In this document: piece after piece, positions 40,093 to 50,088 of the stretch
Layout: the number at the start of each line of letters is the position of its first letter
Numbering within the stretch: the stretch's first letter is position 1
NCBI RefSeq assembly: GCF_000429565.1
Contig: NZ_AUCC01000005.1
Span: forward strand, 1-64,000
Origin: Arsenophonus nasoniae DSM 15247
GTDB taxonomy: Bacteria; Pseudomonadota; Gammaproteobacteria; Enterobacterales; Enterobacteriaceae
Reading direction: 5' to 3'
DNA length: 64,000 nucleotides
Translations under genes and position numbers: made by a program
Notes under the pieces: generated by a model
Database searches by the model: none
Told to the model about the DNA's origin: nothing
The model's input: the letters and a program-made list of their open reading frames with translations, nothing else

Positions 40093-41300
40093 TTATTGTT
40101 CATTTCCCTCAATAACTTTATGTGGTCCAAAACACTCATAGTGGATGTGACTGGTATTTACTCCCATGGTGAGCAACTGCTTGGCAATAAATTGCATAAA
40201 GTTGACAGGGCCACAGAAATAGTAATGCATATTGTTAATATTAAGTTGTTGTCTTACTTCTGACAGATTCATTAGTCCTTGGTATTGATACTGTTCAGCT
40301 TGTCTGTCTTGCTCACGTGGATTGTTATACCAAACGGCACTGAAGCCATGGATAAAATCGGTTAATTTATTTTTTACTTCATTAGCAAAAGCGTGATGTC
40401 CACCATGCTCTGTCGCATGTAGCCAATTTAATGGCGCTTTATGTTGTTGTTGATGTAGCTTTTCCAACATGCTTATCATTGGCGTTAAGCCGACACCGGC
40501 TGAAATCAACGTTACTGGTGTATCAGTATTCACTGCCAAAAAAAATCTCCGCAAGGTGGTGCCAATTTGACGATATCACCTTCTTTTATATTGTTATGCA
40601 GATAGTTTGACACACTGCCATTTTCTTCACGCTTTACCGCGATACAATAACTTTCACCATTAGGTGCATTGGTTAATGAGTATTGCCGAATTTGTTGATT
40701 GGTTAGTTTTTCACGATCCTGTAAATAAATGGTTAAATATTGTCCAGGAAGAAAATCGACTATCTCATTACCATCTGCTGGAATAAATTGAAAACTGGTG
40801 ATCGTTTCGCTACGCGGGATCTTTTTAGCCACTTTGAAGCGACGCAAACCACGCCAACCGCCGATATTTTCTTCATTTGTTTTATAGATTTGTTCTTCAC
40901 GGTTAATAAAGATATCGGCCAGCACATCAAAAGCTTTAGCCCAGGCATCAATAATTTCTTTTCCAGGCTGAAATAACTCATCAATGGTATGTAATAGATG
41001 TCGACCAACTATCGAATAATGTTCAGGTTTTATATTTAGGCTAGCATGTTTGTGGGCAATTTTTTCAACCGCAGGTAGTAAGGCCGAAACATTATCAATA
41101 TTGGCAGCATAGGCGCAAATGGCATTAAACAAAGCTTCTCTTTGATCACCATTAATTTGATGACTCATATTGAAAATATCTTTTAATTCAGGGTTATGTT
41201 GAAACATCCGTTGATAAAAATGAGCGGTTAATTTAGGACCAGTGGAAACAATAAGAGGAATAGTTGATTTAACGGTGGCGATAGTTTGAGAATCAATCAT
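40093..41300 (-). pseudogene. hmp: Flavohemoprotein Hmp, frameshifted (nitric oxide dioxygenase)
   Basis: Hmp turns nitric oxide into nitrate using heme, FAD and NADPH. The first part (41300-40530) has the globin domain ([21 protein letters not shown]) and FAD domain ([10 protein letters not shown]), and stops after PPCGDFFWQ. The remainder (from about 40554 to 40093) continues in another frame with [20 protein letters not shown] and ends YECFGPHKV. Homologues read GDFFMAV or similar; a ninth T in the T8 run (40545-40538) would restore GDFFLAV. So one base is missing from a single gene. It could be a pseudogene, a sequencing error, or a gene rescued by RNA polymerase slippage. All other parts and the NsrR box look intact. 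Confidence 0.9.
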
Positions 41301-41330
41301 ATAAAATTCCTAAAGTTAACTGAGGGCTTA

Positions 41331-41353
41331 AAGTTGCATTTTAAATGCAACTT
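41331..41353. promoter_or_regulatory. NsrR operator of hmp
   Basis: A perfect 23-base palindrome has 11-base arms AAGTTGCATTT and AAATGCAACTT. It matches the NsrR site (AAGATGCATTT-N-AAATGCATCTT) with one symmetrical change. It lies 31 bases before the hmp start, which would repress it until nitric oxide appears. Confidence 0.88.
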
Positions 41354-41467
41354 AAATTGTTTCAGGTTAAAAGTAAATAATTAATTGTAAAAATGAGATT
41401 GAGTTAGCGTATTTTAATTGGCGATCAAATCGCTATTGAGAAATGTCTATATTTGATAATACATACA

Positions 41468-41483
41468 TAGCAATCGTTTGCGT
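41468..41483. promoter_or_regulatory. Probable PurR box of glyA
   Basis: TAGCAATCGTTTGCGT matches the PurR operator at 13 of 16 places. It is about 105 bases upstream of glyA, which is PurR-controlled in E. coli. Confidence 0.6.
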
Positions 41484-41588
41484 AATTTTTTATTTTGGGG
41501 CTATCTCAGTGAGCTAAAAGAGTTTACACTGTGTGCTATTCATTTAATTGAATAGCGATTTAAAATGTGGCTGAGTCAGGAGAAGTAA

Positions 41589-42851
41589 ATGTTAAAGCGT
41601 GAAATGAGTATTGCAGATTATGACCAAGAACTATGGCAAGCAATGGAAAATGAAGTTAAGCGTCAGGAAGAGCATATTGAGTTAATCGCTTCAGAAAATT
41701 ATACCAGTCCAAGAGTCATGCAGGCTCAAGGTTCCCAACTTACGAATAAATACGCTGAAGGCTATCCAGGTAAGCGCTATTATGGTGGTTGTGAATATGT
41801 TGATATTGTTGAACAACTTGCTATTGATCGGGCGAAAACTTTATTTGATGCGGATTTTGCTAATGTTCAGCCACACTCAGGTTCGCAAGCTAATACTGCT
41901 GTTTATATGGCCTTATTGCAACCCGGTGATACTGTGTTAGGCATGAATTTGGCACATGGTGGACATTTAACCCACGGCTCACCCGTCAATTTTTCCGGTA
42001 AACTTTATAATATCGTTCCTTATGGTATCGATGAAAAAGGAAAAATTGATTACGACGATATAGCTACTCAGGCACAAAAATATAAACCTAAAATGATTAT
42101 TGGCGGTTTTTCTGCTTATTCCGGCGTGGTAGATTGGGCTAAGATGCGTCAAATTGCAGATAGTGTAGGTGCTTATTTATTTGTTGATATGGCGCATGTC
42201 GCGGGTTTGATCGCTGCTGGTGTTTATCCTAATCCTGTTCCTCATGCGCATGTTGTGACGACTACTACCCATAAGACTTTGGCCGGCCCTCGTGGTGGTT
42301 TGATTTTGGCTAAAGGTGGTGATGAAGCGTTTTACAAAAAGCTAAATTCTGCTGTATTCCCTGGCGCTCAAGGCGGTCCATTAATGCATGTTATTGCGGG
42401 TAAAGCGGTTGCATTAAAAGAAGCGATGGAGCCTGAATTTAAAACTTATCAACAGCAAGTGGCTAAAAATGCGAAAACGATGGTTGAAGTTTTTATCAAG
42501 CGTGGCTACAAGGTTGTTTCTGGTGGAACTGAAAATCATTTATTTTTATTAGATTTAGTGGATAAAGGGATCACCGGTAAAGAGGCAGATGCCGCACTGG
42601 GTCGTGCTAATATTACTGTCAATAAAAATAGTGTACCGAATGATCCTAAGGGCCCATTTGTTACTTCCGGTATTCGTATAGGGTCACCTGCCATTACTCG
42701 TCGTGGGTTTAAGGAAAAAGAATCAGCTGAATTGGCCAATTGGATATGTGATATTTTGGACAAGATTGATGATGAAAGTGTGATCCAAAATGTAAAACAA
42801 AAAGTATTGTTGATGTGCCAGCAGTTTCCTGTTCTATGCATAAATAAGTAA
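41589..42851 (+). CDS. glyA: Serine hydroxymethyltransferase GlyA
   Basis: GlyA converts serine and tetrahydrofolate to glycine and methylene-tetrahydrofolate, the main source of one-carbon units. The 420-residue protein has [15 protein letters not shown] near residue 55, the PLP lysine in [14 protein letters not shown] near residue 230, and [15 protein letters not shown]. The start has AGGAG nearby. The last 15 residues ([10 protein letters not shown]) differ slightly from E. coli. A strong terminator follows. Confidence 0.97.
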   Translation: MLKREMSIADYDQELWQAMENEVKRQEEHIELIASENYTSPRVMQAQGSQLTNKYAEGYPGKRYYGGCEYVDIVEQLAIDRAKTLFDADFANVQPHSGSQANTAVYMALLQPGDTVLGMNLAHGGHLTHGSPVNFSGKLYNIVPYGIDEKGKIDYDDIATQAQKYKPKMIIGGFSAYSGVVDWAKMRQIADSVGAYLFVDMAHVAGLIAAGVYPNPVPHAHVVTTTTHKTLAGPRGGLILAKGGDEAFYKKLNSAVFPGAQGGPLMHVIAGKAVALKEAMEPEFKTYQQQVAKNAKTMVEVFIKRGYKVVSGGTENHLFLLDLVDKGITGKEADAALGRANITVNKNSVPNDPKGPFVTSGIRIGSPAITRRGFKEKESAELANWICDILDKIDDESVIQNVKQKVLLMCQQFPVLCINK

Positions 42852-42869
42852 AATTTAGTGATTTGTTTT

Positions 42870-42904
42870 AGCCCGTTTTAGTTGTTAAATGAATCGGGCT
42901 TTTT
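42870..42904 (+). terminator. Rho-independent terminator of glyA
   Basis: AGCCCG (42870-42875) pairs with CGGGCT (42895-42900), followed by TTTT. It stands about 20 bases after the stop. Confidence 0.85.
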
Positions 42905-42930
42905 ACATGATAATCAAATGGGAATAAATA

Positions 42931-44082
42931 ATGATTATTCCATCAACACGTTGGCTTGCGTTAGATTATTTCACTTATTTTTTTGCTTATGGCATTTTTT
43001 TGCCTTTTATCGCAATGTGGCTAAATGGTGAAGGGCTTGAGGCTGATATAATCGGTATTTTGTTAGCAACCGGCCTTAGCGCACGTTTTATTGGTTCTTT
43101 GATGATCGCACCGATAGTAAAAGGATCTCGTCACCTAATTACCACTTTGCGTCTATTTGCTGGTTTAACGTTGATCTTTGCTATAGGATTTATCGTCAGT
43201 TCAAACTGGTTATGGTTATTATTTATCATGTTGGCTTTCAATCTTTTTTTTTCACCAATGGTACCTTTAACCGATGCTTTAGCCGCTAGTTGGCAAAAAC
43301 AGATAACATTTGATTATGGTAAAGTAAGGGCTTGGGGTTCGCTTGCATTTATAATTAGCGCTTCTTCGATGGGTTATTTAGCCAATAACTGGGGGCATAA
43401 AATAATTATCTATGCATTACTTGCCAGCATAGTCATTATGCTGTTGACGATGTTATTACAACCTACTGTTCTGCCTAAAGCCACTTATCGCCAGATCGCC
43501 AATACAACAATCTCATTGAAACAATTATTGCTTGATAGCTCAGTCTGGCGCTTTTTACTCTGTATTACCTTATTACAGAGCTCTCATGCAGCTTATTATG
43601 GCTTTTCTTCAATTTATTGGAAAGAAGTAGGTTATTCCGATGCTATTATCGGTCTATTATGGTCTTTAAGTATTGTTGCTGAAGTGATTGTGTTTACCTT
43701 TAGTTATGTCCTTTTTCGTCATTGGCAGGCGAGTGGATTATTATTGTTAGCAGCGAGTTGTGCGGTGATTCGTTGGAGCTTAATGGCCAGTTTTACCGCT
43801 TTACCGATACTGATAATGAGCCAACTTTTACATAGTGGTACTTTTACTGTTTGTCATCTTGCGGCGATGCGTTTTATTAGCGCCCGTAACGAAGATGAAA
43901 TTATTCGTCTACAGGCATTTTATTCGGCATTGGCCTTAGGAGCCGGGTTAGCGATAGTGACAATCGTTGTAGGTTTTGTTTATGAACATTTTCCTTTTCA
44001 CCATAACTGGGTATTTTGGTTAATGTCATTGATTGCCATTCCAGCGCTATTTATTCGACCGCGTGAAAATTCACATCATTAA
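42931..44082 (+). CDS. hcaT: HcaT-like MFS transporter
   Basis: This 383-residue inner-membrane protein has about twelve helices and belongs to the HcaT/LacY-like MFS group. The start RWLALDYFTYFFAYGIFLPF and the SARFIGSLMIAP loop resemble E. coli HcaT (YfhS), which also follows glyA there. HcaT is presumed to import 3-phenylpropionate, but the hca degradation genes are not present here, so the substrate is uncertain. The name reflects position and similarity, not proven function. Confidence 0.75.
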   Translation: MIIPSTRWLALDYFTYFFAYGIFLPFIAMWLNGEGLEADIIGILLATGLSARFIGSLMIAPIVKGSRHLITTLRLFAGLTLIFAIGFIVSSNWLWLLFIMLAFNLFFSPMVPLTDALAASWQKQITFDYGKVRAWGSLAFIISASSMGYLANNWGHKIIIYALLASIVIMLLTMLLQPTVLPKATYRQIANTTISLKQLLLDSSVWRFLLCITLLQSSHAAYYGFSSIYWKEVGYSDAIIGLLWSLSIVAEVIVFTFSYVLFRHWQASGLLLLAASCAVIRWSLMASFTALPILIMSQLLHSGTFTVCHLAAMRFISARNEDEIIRLQAFYSALALGAGLAIVTIVVGFVYEHFPFHHNWVFWLMSLIAIPALFIRPRENSHH

Positions 44083-44540
44083 ATTCGATGTTATAGCCGA
44101 ACGAGTAAGCTAAACTTGTTGATTTAACTTGAATAACAGATAAATATTAACCAAGGATGCCAATAAATATTTTTATATTAAAATAAGTAAGTTGGTCAAT
44201 CAGTAAAATCCGTCTTTGTAACAAACAGCAATACAATATTCCCTCATTACCTGCATTGCTTATAACCTTAATGATGAAATTGTTAATTAAATCTTTCGCG
44301 CAATATTGAAAGATATAACCTATTACAAAAGTGTTTTTTATTCAAAATGATTTTGGTTGCTTAATAAAAAGGTTATTTAATATTATTTATATATATATTG
44401 CAAAAATGTATTAAAAAATTATGAAAATGATTATCATTTGTTTTATCATTTGCAATATTGCGATTTAGATTATTAAACTCAATCGTAATGAATAAGATCA
44501 TCTATTAATTAGGCGTCACAATAACCCCTAGGAGATTGAA
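44083..44540. other. AT-rich intergenic region with a Fur box
   Basis: No gene is visible. The last 120 bases contain a Fur site and the promoter for the secreted protein that follows, ending in TAGGAG before its start. The first 330 bases show nothing I can name. Confidence 0.5.
44423..44441. promoter_or_regulatory. Fur box
   Basis: GAAAATGATTATCATTTGT matches the 19-base Fur consensus (GATAATGATAATCATTATC) at about 14-15 places, with the core ATGATTATCAT. It lies 100 bases upstream of the 44541 gene and suggests repression when iron is plentiful. Confidence 0.75.
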
Positions 44541-44837
44541 ATGAATTATTCAGTAAAATATGGATTGTTAATATTATCAATTAGTTACATGATTTCAATT
44601 TTATTCCCTTCCATGGCAATGGCGGCCAATGATAAAAAAGATAAGCAATATATGTGTCACGGCTGGCACGGTTATCCAAACAAGGAAATGAATTTATTTG
44701 ATCAGCCTGTGACTGCTGCTAATGAAGATAATGCTAAGCTATTAGCTATCAAGATAATAGGAAAGGACTTACAAGCGTCTAGTGATGCTAATCAGAAAAT
44801 ACATACTCAACGATGTGATGAACTTTCAGCTCATTAA
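44541..44837 (+). CDS. Small secreted protein of unknown function, likely iron-regulated
   Basis: This 98-residue protein starts with a signal peptide of about 28 residues (MNYSVKYGLLILSISYMISI..., cleavage likely after AMA). The mature part is about 70 residues with two cysteines (39 and 92) that could form one disulfide bond, and a motif CHGWHGYPNKEMNLFDQPV. A later segment (ANEDNAKLLAIKIIGKDL) looks helical. I do not recognise the family. ATG 44541 has TAGGAG about 6 bases upstream. With the Fur box it may serve in iron-limited conditions; there are no iron-transport genes next to it. Confidence 0.8.
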   Translation: MNYSVKYGLLILSISYMISILFPSMAMAANDKKDKQYMCHGWHGYPNKEMNLFDQPVTAANEDNAKLLAIKIIGKDLQASSDANQKIHTQRCDELSAH

Positions 44838-45090
44838 AATTAACTAAAAACATTTATTAAATACCCCTTAATACCTAAATAGGGATAGGGGGTTTAAGTA
44901 GACAATCAAGGGGTAAGGCGGCATCAACAATAACAGCCAATCTGGAAAATATTTGCCAGTTTCTCTAACCAGTAACGTTGTGGCAAATTCCTACTATTTT
45001 GAGAACTGCCACAAACGAGTTAATGATATAACCACGCTATCCAGACATTATTAATTAAATATAAATATTGGCTATAGCTATTCTTATTTT

Positions 45091-45894
45091 TTAGCTTTTT
45101 AATAAATCGCTTAACTCACTCTGCATTTCTAGTACCATTTTTTTCACCATACGTGGACTGCCTGCCAGCAAATTGCCCGATGATAGATAATTATGACCGC
45201 CAACAAAGTCAGTTATAACCCCACCTGCTTCACGTACTAATAGTTCTCCAGCCATAAAATCCCAAGGTTTTAAGCCAATTTCAAAAAAGGCATCGACGCG
45301 ACCAGCAGCAACATAAGCTAAGTCTAAAGCGGCTGAACCAGTACGGCGAAAATCGGCGCATTTTTTAAACAGTTTAGCGATAATATTAATATATGCGGCT
45401 GAATGTTGTTTCGCTTTGAAAGGAAAAGCCGTGGCAATGATTGCCCCTTCTAATTCATGGCTATTTTTAAGACGCAGGCGGTAACCGTTTAATTGTGCTC
45501 CTTGCCCACGTACTGCAGTAAATAGCTCATTAAGCATAGGATTATAAACGACGGCGACTTCTGTACGACCGTTAATACGTACCGCGATAGAAACGGAAAA
45601 ATGGGGTAAACGTTTAGTAAAATTGGTTGTGCCATCCAACGGATCAATAACCCACTGAATATCATTTTTCTCACCAACTATTTGACCACTTTCTTCCGTA
45701 ATAATGGTATGAGTAGGATAAGATTTCTGGATGACTTCAATAATAATTTGTTCTGCTTTTTTATCAATGTTGGTCACAAAATCATTTTGGCCTTTTGCCA
45801 TTATTTCGATAGAATCGGGTTTTTCATAGCTTTTAGCAATAAAGTTACCTGTTTGGCGAGCTGCTCGTATAGCAATAGTTAGCATTGGATGCAT
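45091..45894 (-). CDS. suhB: Inositol-1-monophosphatase SuhB / Nus factor
   Basis: SuhB dephosphorylates inositol monophosphate and, in E. coli, is part of the rRNA antitermination complex. The 267-residue protein has TEESG, the metal-binding DPLDGTTNFTKRLPHF near residue 84, and the C-terminal KPWDFMAGELLVREAGGVITDF near residue 215. It diverges from trmJ, as in E. coli. Confidence 0.96.
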   Translation of the reverse strand: MHPMLTIAIRAARQTGNFIAKSYEKPDSIEIMAKGQNDFVTNIDKKAEQIIIEVIQKSYPTHTIITEESGQIVGEKNDIQWVIDPLDGTTNFTKRLPHFSVSIAVRINGRTEVAVVYNPMLNELFTAVRGQGAQLNGYRLRLKNSHELEGAIIATAFPFKAKQHSAAYINIIAKLFKKCADFRRTGSAALDLAYVAAGRVDAFFEIGLKPWDFMAGELLVREAGGVITDFVGGHNYLSSGNLLAGSPRMVKKMVLEMQSELSDLLKS

Positions 45895-46019
45895 GGGTTA
45901 TTTCCACTGGAATGTTAAAGAACAAGGATTAAGCGAAGCCGGCAGTATAACAGAGATTCGTCAACATGACTATGATTGTGGTAGAATAGCCTAATGATCA
46001 ACGCCAAATAAAGACAATC

Positions 46020-46748
46020 ATGTTAAAAAATATTCGCATTATTTTGGTTGAAACCTCGCATACCGGAAATATGGGTTCAACTGCCCGTGCGATGAAAACG
46101 ATGGGACTGACTAATTTATACTTAGTTAATCCACTCATTTTGCCCGATTCACAAGCCATTGCATTATCTGCTGGCGCCAGTGATGTTATTGGTCAAGCGA
46201 CTATCGTGGAGACATTAGAGCAAGCTTTACTTGGATGCAATTTGGTAATTGGAACCAGTGTGCGTGCTCGTACTTTATCATGGCCACAAGTAACGCCGCG
46301 AGAATGTGGCGAAAAAACCATCCATCAGGCAATAAATTCTCCGGTGGCTATTATTTTTGGCCGCGAACGTGTTGGTTTAACCAATGAAGAACTACAGAAA
46401 TGTCAATATCATCTTCACATTCCAACAAATCCTGAATATGGTTCACTCAATTTGGCAATGGCTGTTCAATTGATCAGTTATGAAATTCGTATGGCATACC
46501 TGGCAATAAATGAAAAAAAATCCGCGGTAGATAATAAAGATAAGGTACAATATCCGCCAATTGAGGATATAGAACGTTTTTATATCCACCTTGAAGCAGT
46601 GCTCAATGCATCTGGATTTATCAGAAAGCGTCACCCTGGACAAATCATGAATAAATTGCGGCGTTTATTTACTCGAGCGCATCCTGAAGTGCAGGAACTC
46701 CATATTTTACGTGGTGTTCTCACATCAATTGAAAAATGGCATAAATAA
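46020..46748 (+). CDS. trmJ: tRNA (cytidine/uridine-2'-O)-methyltransferase TrmJ
   Basis: TrmJ methylates the ribose at position 32 of several tRNAs. It is a SPOUT-fold enzyme: [14 protein letters not shown] near residue 17, the SAM-binding knot with [14 protein letters not shown] near residue 118 and [15 protein letters not shown] near residue 143. The 242 residues match E. coli (246). It is upstream of iscR, as usual. Confidence 0.95.
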   Translation: MLKNIRIILVETSHTGNMGSTARAMKTMGLTNLYLVNPLILPDSQAIALSAGASDVIGQATIVETLEQALLGCNLVIGTSVRARTLSWPQVTPRECGEKTIHQAINSPVAIIFGRERVGLTNEELQKCQYHLHIPTNPEYGSLNLAMAVQLISYEIRMAYLAINEKKSAVDNKDKVQYPPIEDIERFYIHLEAVLNASGFIRKRHPGQIMNKLRRLFTRAHPEVQELHILRGVLTSIEKWHK

Positions 46749-46797
46749 TAGTTGAGTAAATTACTAGGTTAAATAGTTGACTAAAATACTCAGGAAT
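46748..46797. promoter_or_regulatory. Two IscR type 1 binding sites
   Basis: Two 25-base elements, each starting ATAGTTGA, stand back to back (46748-46772 and 46773-46797). The second reads ATAGTTGACTAAAATACTC and fits the type 1 IscR site recognised by cluster-bearing IscR. They overlap the likely isc promoter and imply feedback repression. Confidence 0.75.
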
Positions 46798-46835
46798 GAC
46801 ACAATTTTTGTCACATTTAACTATGGGGATATATT

Positions 46836-47330
46836 ATGAGACTCACATCTAAAGGACGCTATGCAGTAACAGCCATGCTGGATGTGGCATTGCATTCAAA
46901 GACTGGGCCGGTGCCATTGGCTGATATATCGGAACGCCAAGGAATTTCGCTTTCTTATCTTGAGCAACTGTTTTCTCGACTTCGCAAAAACGAACTGGTT
47001 GCCAGTGTCCGTGGCCCTGGCGGCGGATATTTATTAGGTCGCGACGCGAAAACTATTTTTATCGCTCAAGTTATTTCGGCTGTTGATGAGTCTGTTGATG
47101 CAACTCGCTGTCACGGAAGAAGAGAAGGATGCCAAGGTGGAGAGCGTTGTTTGACCCATGCACTGTGGCGTGATTTAAGTGACCGTATTACCAGTTTTCT
47201 TAGTAATATTAGCTTAGAAGAATTGGTCAATAATCAAGAAGTACAAGAAGTTGCTGATCGTCAAGATAGCGATAAACATCATGTGAGAGTGACTCCTCAA
47301 TCCGAACCCATTATTAATATGCGAGCATAA
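46836..47330 (+). CDS. iscR: Iron-sulfur regulator IscR
   Basis: IscR (Rrf2 family) senses the iron-sulfur status with a [2Fe-2S] cluster and represses isc. It has an N-terminal winged helix ([39 protein letters not shown]) and the cluster ligands Cys92, Cys98 and Cys104 in [18 protein letters not shown]. The length of 164 is close to E. coli (162). It heads the isc operon. Confidence 0.97.
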   Translation: MRLTSKGRYAVTAMLDVALHSKTGPVPLADISERQGISLSYLEQLFSRLRKNELVASVRGPGGGYLLGRDAKTIFIAQVISAVDESVDATRCHGRREGCQGGERCLTHALWRDLSDRITSFLSNISLEELVNNQEVQEVADRQDSDKHHVRVTPQSEPIINMRA

Positions 47331-47411
47331 ATTAAAAGGTTCTGCAAAATAGAGTAATTGCAAAGTAATAAAATTTTGAGACGTTTTTCGTCTTATGGAG
47401 CTAGTGAGTTA

Positions 47412-48626
47412 ATGAAACTACCGATTTATTTAGACTACTCGGCGACCACACCGGTTGATATTCGTGTCGCTGAAAAAATGATGCAGTGTATGACTATGGA
47501 TGGCAATTTTGGTAATCCGTCATCGCGCTCTCATATTTTTGGCTGGCAAGCTGAAGAAGCTGTGGATATTGCACGTAATCAGATTGCTGAGTTAATCAAT
47601 GCGGATCCGCGTGAGATTGTTTTTACTTCTGGAGCGACTGAATCAGATAACCTGGCTGTGAAAGGGGTTGCCAATTTCTATCAGAAAAAAGGTAAACATA
47701 TCATTACCAGCAAAACCGAGCATAAAGCGGTTTTGGATACATGCCGTCAACTTGAGCGTGAAGGTTTTGCCGTGACTTACCTTGCGCCAAAAAGTAGTGG
47801 TCTTATTGATTTACAAGAGCTTGAAGCCGCTATGCGTGATGACACAATTCTGGTTTCTATCATGCATGTTAATAATGAGATCGGTATTATTCAAGATATT
47901 GCCGCTATGGGTGAGCTTTGCCGCAATCGTGGTATTGTTTTTCATGTTGATGCGACCCAGTCAGTAGGTAAATTACCGATTGATTTAAATGAACTAAAAA
48001 TTGATTTAATGTCTTTCTCAGCACATAAACTGTATGGACCGATGGGAATAGGCGCACTTTATGTACGTCGTAAACCCCGTATTCGACTTGAAGCCCAACA
48101 ACATGGCGGTGGTCATGAACGAGGGATGCGCTCAGGGACATTACCAGTACACCAGATTGTAGGAATGGGCGAAGCTTATCGGATTGCTAAAGCAGAAATG
48201 GCAGTAGAATCTCTTCGATTACGCGCCTTACGCCAACGCTTATGGAACGGTATTAAGAATATTGAAGAGGTTTATCTTAATGGGGATCTGGCCAACGGAG
48301 CTCCTCATATTCTCAATGTTAGTTTTAACTATGTGGAAGGTGAATCATTGATGATGGCGCTTAAAGATTTGGCTGTCTCATCAGGTTCTGCATGTACATC
48401 GGCAAGTCTTGAACCTTCATATGTACTAAGAGCTTTAGGAATGAATGATGAGTTAGCACACAGTTCAATTCGTTTCTCCTTTGGTCGATTTACGACAGAA
48501 GAAGAAATCGATTATGCCATCCAGCTAATTCATAATGCGATAGGTCGGCTGCGTGATCTTTCTCCCCTATGGGAGATGTATAAACAGGGTGTCGATCTTA
48601 ATAGCATTGAATGGGCTCATCATTAA
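47412..48626 (+). CDS. iscS: Cysteine desulfurase IscS
   Basis: IscS takes sulfur from cysteine with PLP for cluster assembly, tRNA thiolation and cofactors. The 404-residue protein has the PLP lysine in [12 protein letters not shown] near residue 206 and the persulfide cysteine in [16 protein letters not shown] near residue 328. The start at 47412 ([16 protein letters not shown]) fits E. coli; the frame is open from 47358, but this extension would be unusual. The 3' end keeps the IscU-binding tail [21 protein letters not shown]. Confidence 0.97.
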   Translation: MKLPIYLDYSATTPVDIRVAEKMMQCMTMDGNFGNPSSRSHIFGWQAEEAVDIARNQIAELINADPREIVFTSGATESDNLAVKGVANFYQKKGKHIITSKTEHKAVLDTCRQLEREGFAVTYLAPKSSGLIDLQELEAAMRDDTILVSIMHVNNEIGIIQDIAAMGELCRNRGIVFHVDATQSVGKLPIDLNELKIDLMSFSAHKLYGPMGIGALYVRRKPRIRLEAQQHGGGHERGMRSGTLPVHQIVGMGEAYRIAKAEMAVESLRLRALRQRLWNGIKNIEEVYLNGDLANGAPHILNVSFNYVEGESLMMALKDLAVSSGSACTSASLEPSYVLRALGMNDELAHSSIRFSFGRFTTEEEIDYAIQLIHNAIGRLRDLSPLWEMYKQGVDLNSIEWAHH

Positions 48627-48658
48627 TAAACGAATAGACGGTTTCAGGAGTTGACAAT

Positions 48659-49045
48659 ATGGCATATAGTGAAAAAGTGATTGATCATTATGAAAATCCA
48701 CGTAACGTAGGTTCGTTTGATAATAATGACCCAATGGTCGGGAGTGGGATGGTAGGCGCACCAGCTTGTGGTGATGTCATGAAACTTCAGATCAAAGTTA
48801 ATGACGCAGGTATTATTGAAGATGCGCGTTTTAAAACTTATGGTTGTGGTTCAGCAATTGCCTCTAGTTCATTAGTAACGGAATGGATGAAAGGTAAGAC
48901 ACTGGATGAAGCAGAGACTATCAAAAATACGGCTATTGCAGAAGAATTAGAGTTGCCACCCGTTAAAATTCACTGTTCTATTTTGGCAGAAGATGCGATT
49001 AAAGCGGCTATTGCGGACTATAAAAATAAACAGCAAAGCAAATAA
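48659..49045 (+). CDS. iscU: Iron-sulfur scaffold IscU
   Basis: IscU is the scaffold on which [2Fe-2S] clusters are formed. The ligands are present: Cys37 (APACGDVMK), Cys63 (YGCGSAIASSS) and Cys106 (KIHCSILAEDA). The LPPVK motif recognised by HscA precedes the last cysteine. The 128 residues match E. coli. It is 32 bases after iscS. Confidence 0.98.
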   Translation: MAYSEKVIDHYENPRNVGSFDNNDPMVGSGMVGAPACGDVMKLQIKVNDAGIIEDARFKTYGCGSAIASSSLVTEWMKGKTLDEAETIKNTAIAEELELPPVKIHCSILAEDAIKAAIADYKNKQQSK

Positions 49046-49135
49046 TTAATATAAAAATTCCTTTTAGGCGTGATACTACCGGTTTGCTTTTGTTTACCGT
49101 ATCCGCCTGTACTGGTTTTGATTGTGAGGTGTTGT

Positions 49136-49459
49136 ATGTCAATTTCTCTGACAGAAAATGCGGCAGAGCGTATTCTGACTTTCTTACATAACCGAGGAAA
49201 AGGTGAAGGTTTACGTTTGGGCGTTAGGACTTCTGGCTGTTCAGGTATGGCTTATGTGCTTGAATTTGTTGATGTGATTAATGAAGATGATACCGTATTT
49301 GAAGACAAAGGCGTGAAAGTTATCATTGATGGTAAAAGTATGATTTATCTCAATGGGACAGAATTGGATTTTGTTAAAGAAGGTCTTAATGAAGGTTTTA
49401 AGTTTAACAATCCGAATAGCAAAAATGAATGTGGCTGCGGTGAAAGCTTTAACGTATGA
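49136..49459 (+). CDS. iscA: A-type iron-sulfur carrier IscA
   Basis: IscA carries clusters to target proteins. The three conserved cysteines are in [10 protein letters not shown] (35) and ECGCGESF (99, 101). The 107-residue start at 49136 is chosen because GAGG precedes it by six bases and the frame upstream (from 49070) is hydrophobic and unlike IscA. Confidence 0.97.
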   Translation: MSISLTENAAERILTFLHNRGKGEGLRLGVRTSGCSGMAYVLEFVDVINEDDTVFEDKGVKVIIDGKSMIYLNGTELDFVKEGLNEGFKFNNPNSKNECGCGESFNV

Positions 49460-49556
49460 GAGTTTGTTTATTATTTGATAAGCCTAAAACTGAATAGACG
49501 ACGGCTGTGACATAAATTTCCTACCGTCTGTTTGATATTTTCAATCTAGAGCATTT

Positions 49557-50078
49557 ATGGATTATTTTACCCTTTTCGGTCTGGCATTTTCATATTCTAT
49601 TGACCTTGAACAATTAACTTACCGTTATCAGGAATTACAGCGTCAATATCATCCTGATCGCTTTGCTAACCAACCTGAGAGTGACAAACTAGGTGCACTT
49701 CAACAGGCTGCGACAATTAATGCTGCTTATCAAGCCTTAAAACACCCTTTGAAACGTGCTGAATATATGCTGACTTTATATGATATTGATATCAATAATG
49801 AGCAATATACTATGCATGATACGGCGTTTTTAATGGAGCAGCTTGCGCTGCGTGAAGAATTGGCGTGTATCGAAACCAGTGAGCAAGCAGAAGAGGCATT
49901 AGCCTTATTTTCCTCTGGTTTAGCTAAAACAATAAAAAGTTACTTACAGGAAATGGAAAAACAACTAAATGAAGAACAGTGGGTAAAGGCAGCAGATACT
50001 GTTCGCAAACTTCGATTTCTCGATAAGTTGCAGCAACAAGTTGAACAATTGGAAGAGCGTTTATTCAATCGTTTTTAG
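49557..50078 (+). CDS. hscB: Co-chaperone HscB
   Basis: HscB brings IscU to HscA. The J domain has [20 protein letters not shown] at the start and the HPD motif in [14 protein letters not shown] near residue 32. The C-terminal three-helix bundle holds the IscU-binding face. It has 173 residues (E. coli 171). hscA begins 11 bases later. Confidence 0.96.
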   Translation: MDYFTLFGLAFSYSIDLEQLTYRYQELQRQYHPDRFANQPESDKLGALQQAATINAAYQALKHPLKRAEYMLTLYDIDINNEQYTMHDTAFLMEQLALREELACIETSEQAEEALALFSSGLAKTIKSYLQEMEKQLNEEQWVKAADTVRKLRFLDKLQQQVEQLEERLFNRF

Positions 50079-50088
50079 AGTAAATTTT

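Noticed and set aside
40093-41300. hmp as two separate genes
   Set aside because: The two parts are successive pieces of one flavohemoprotein and meet at a T8 run; the second has no ribosome site.
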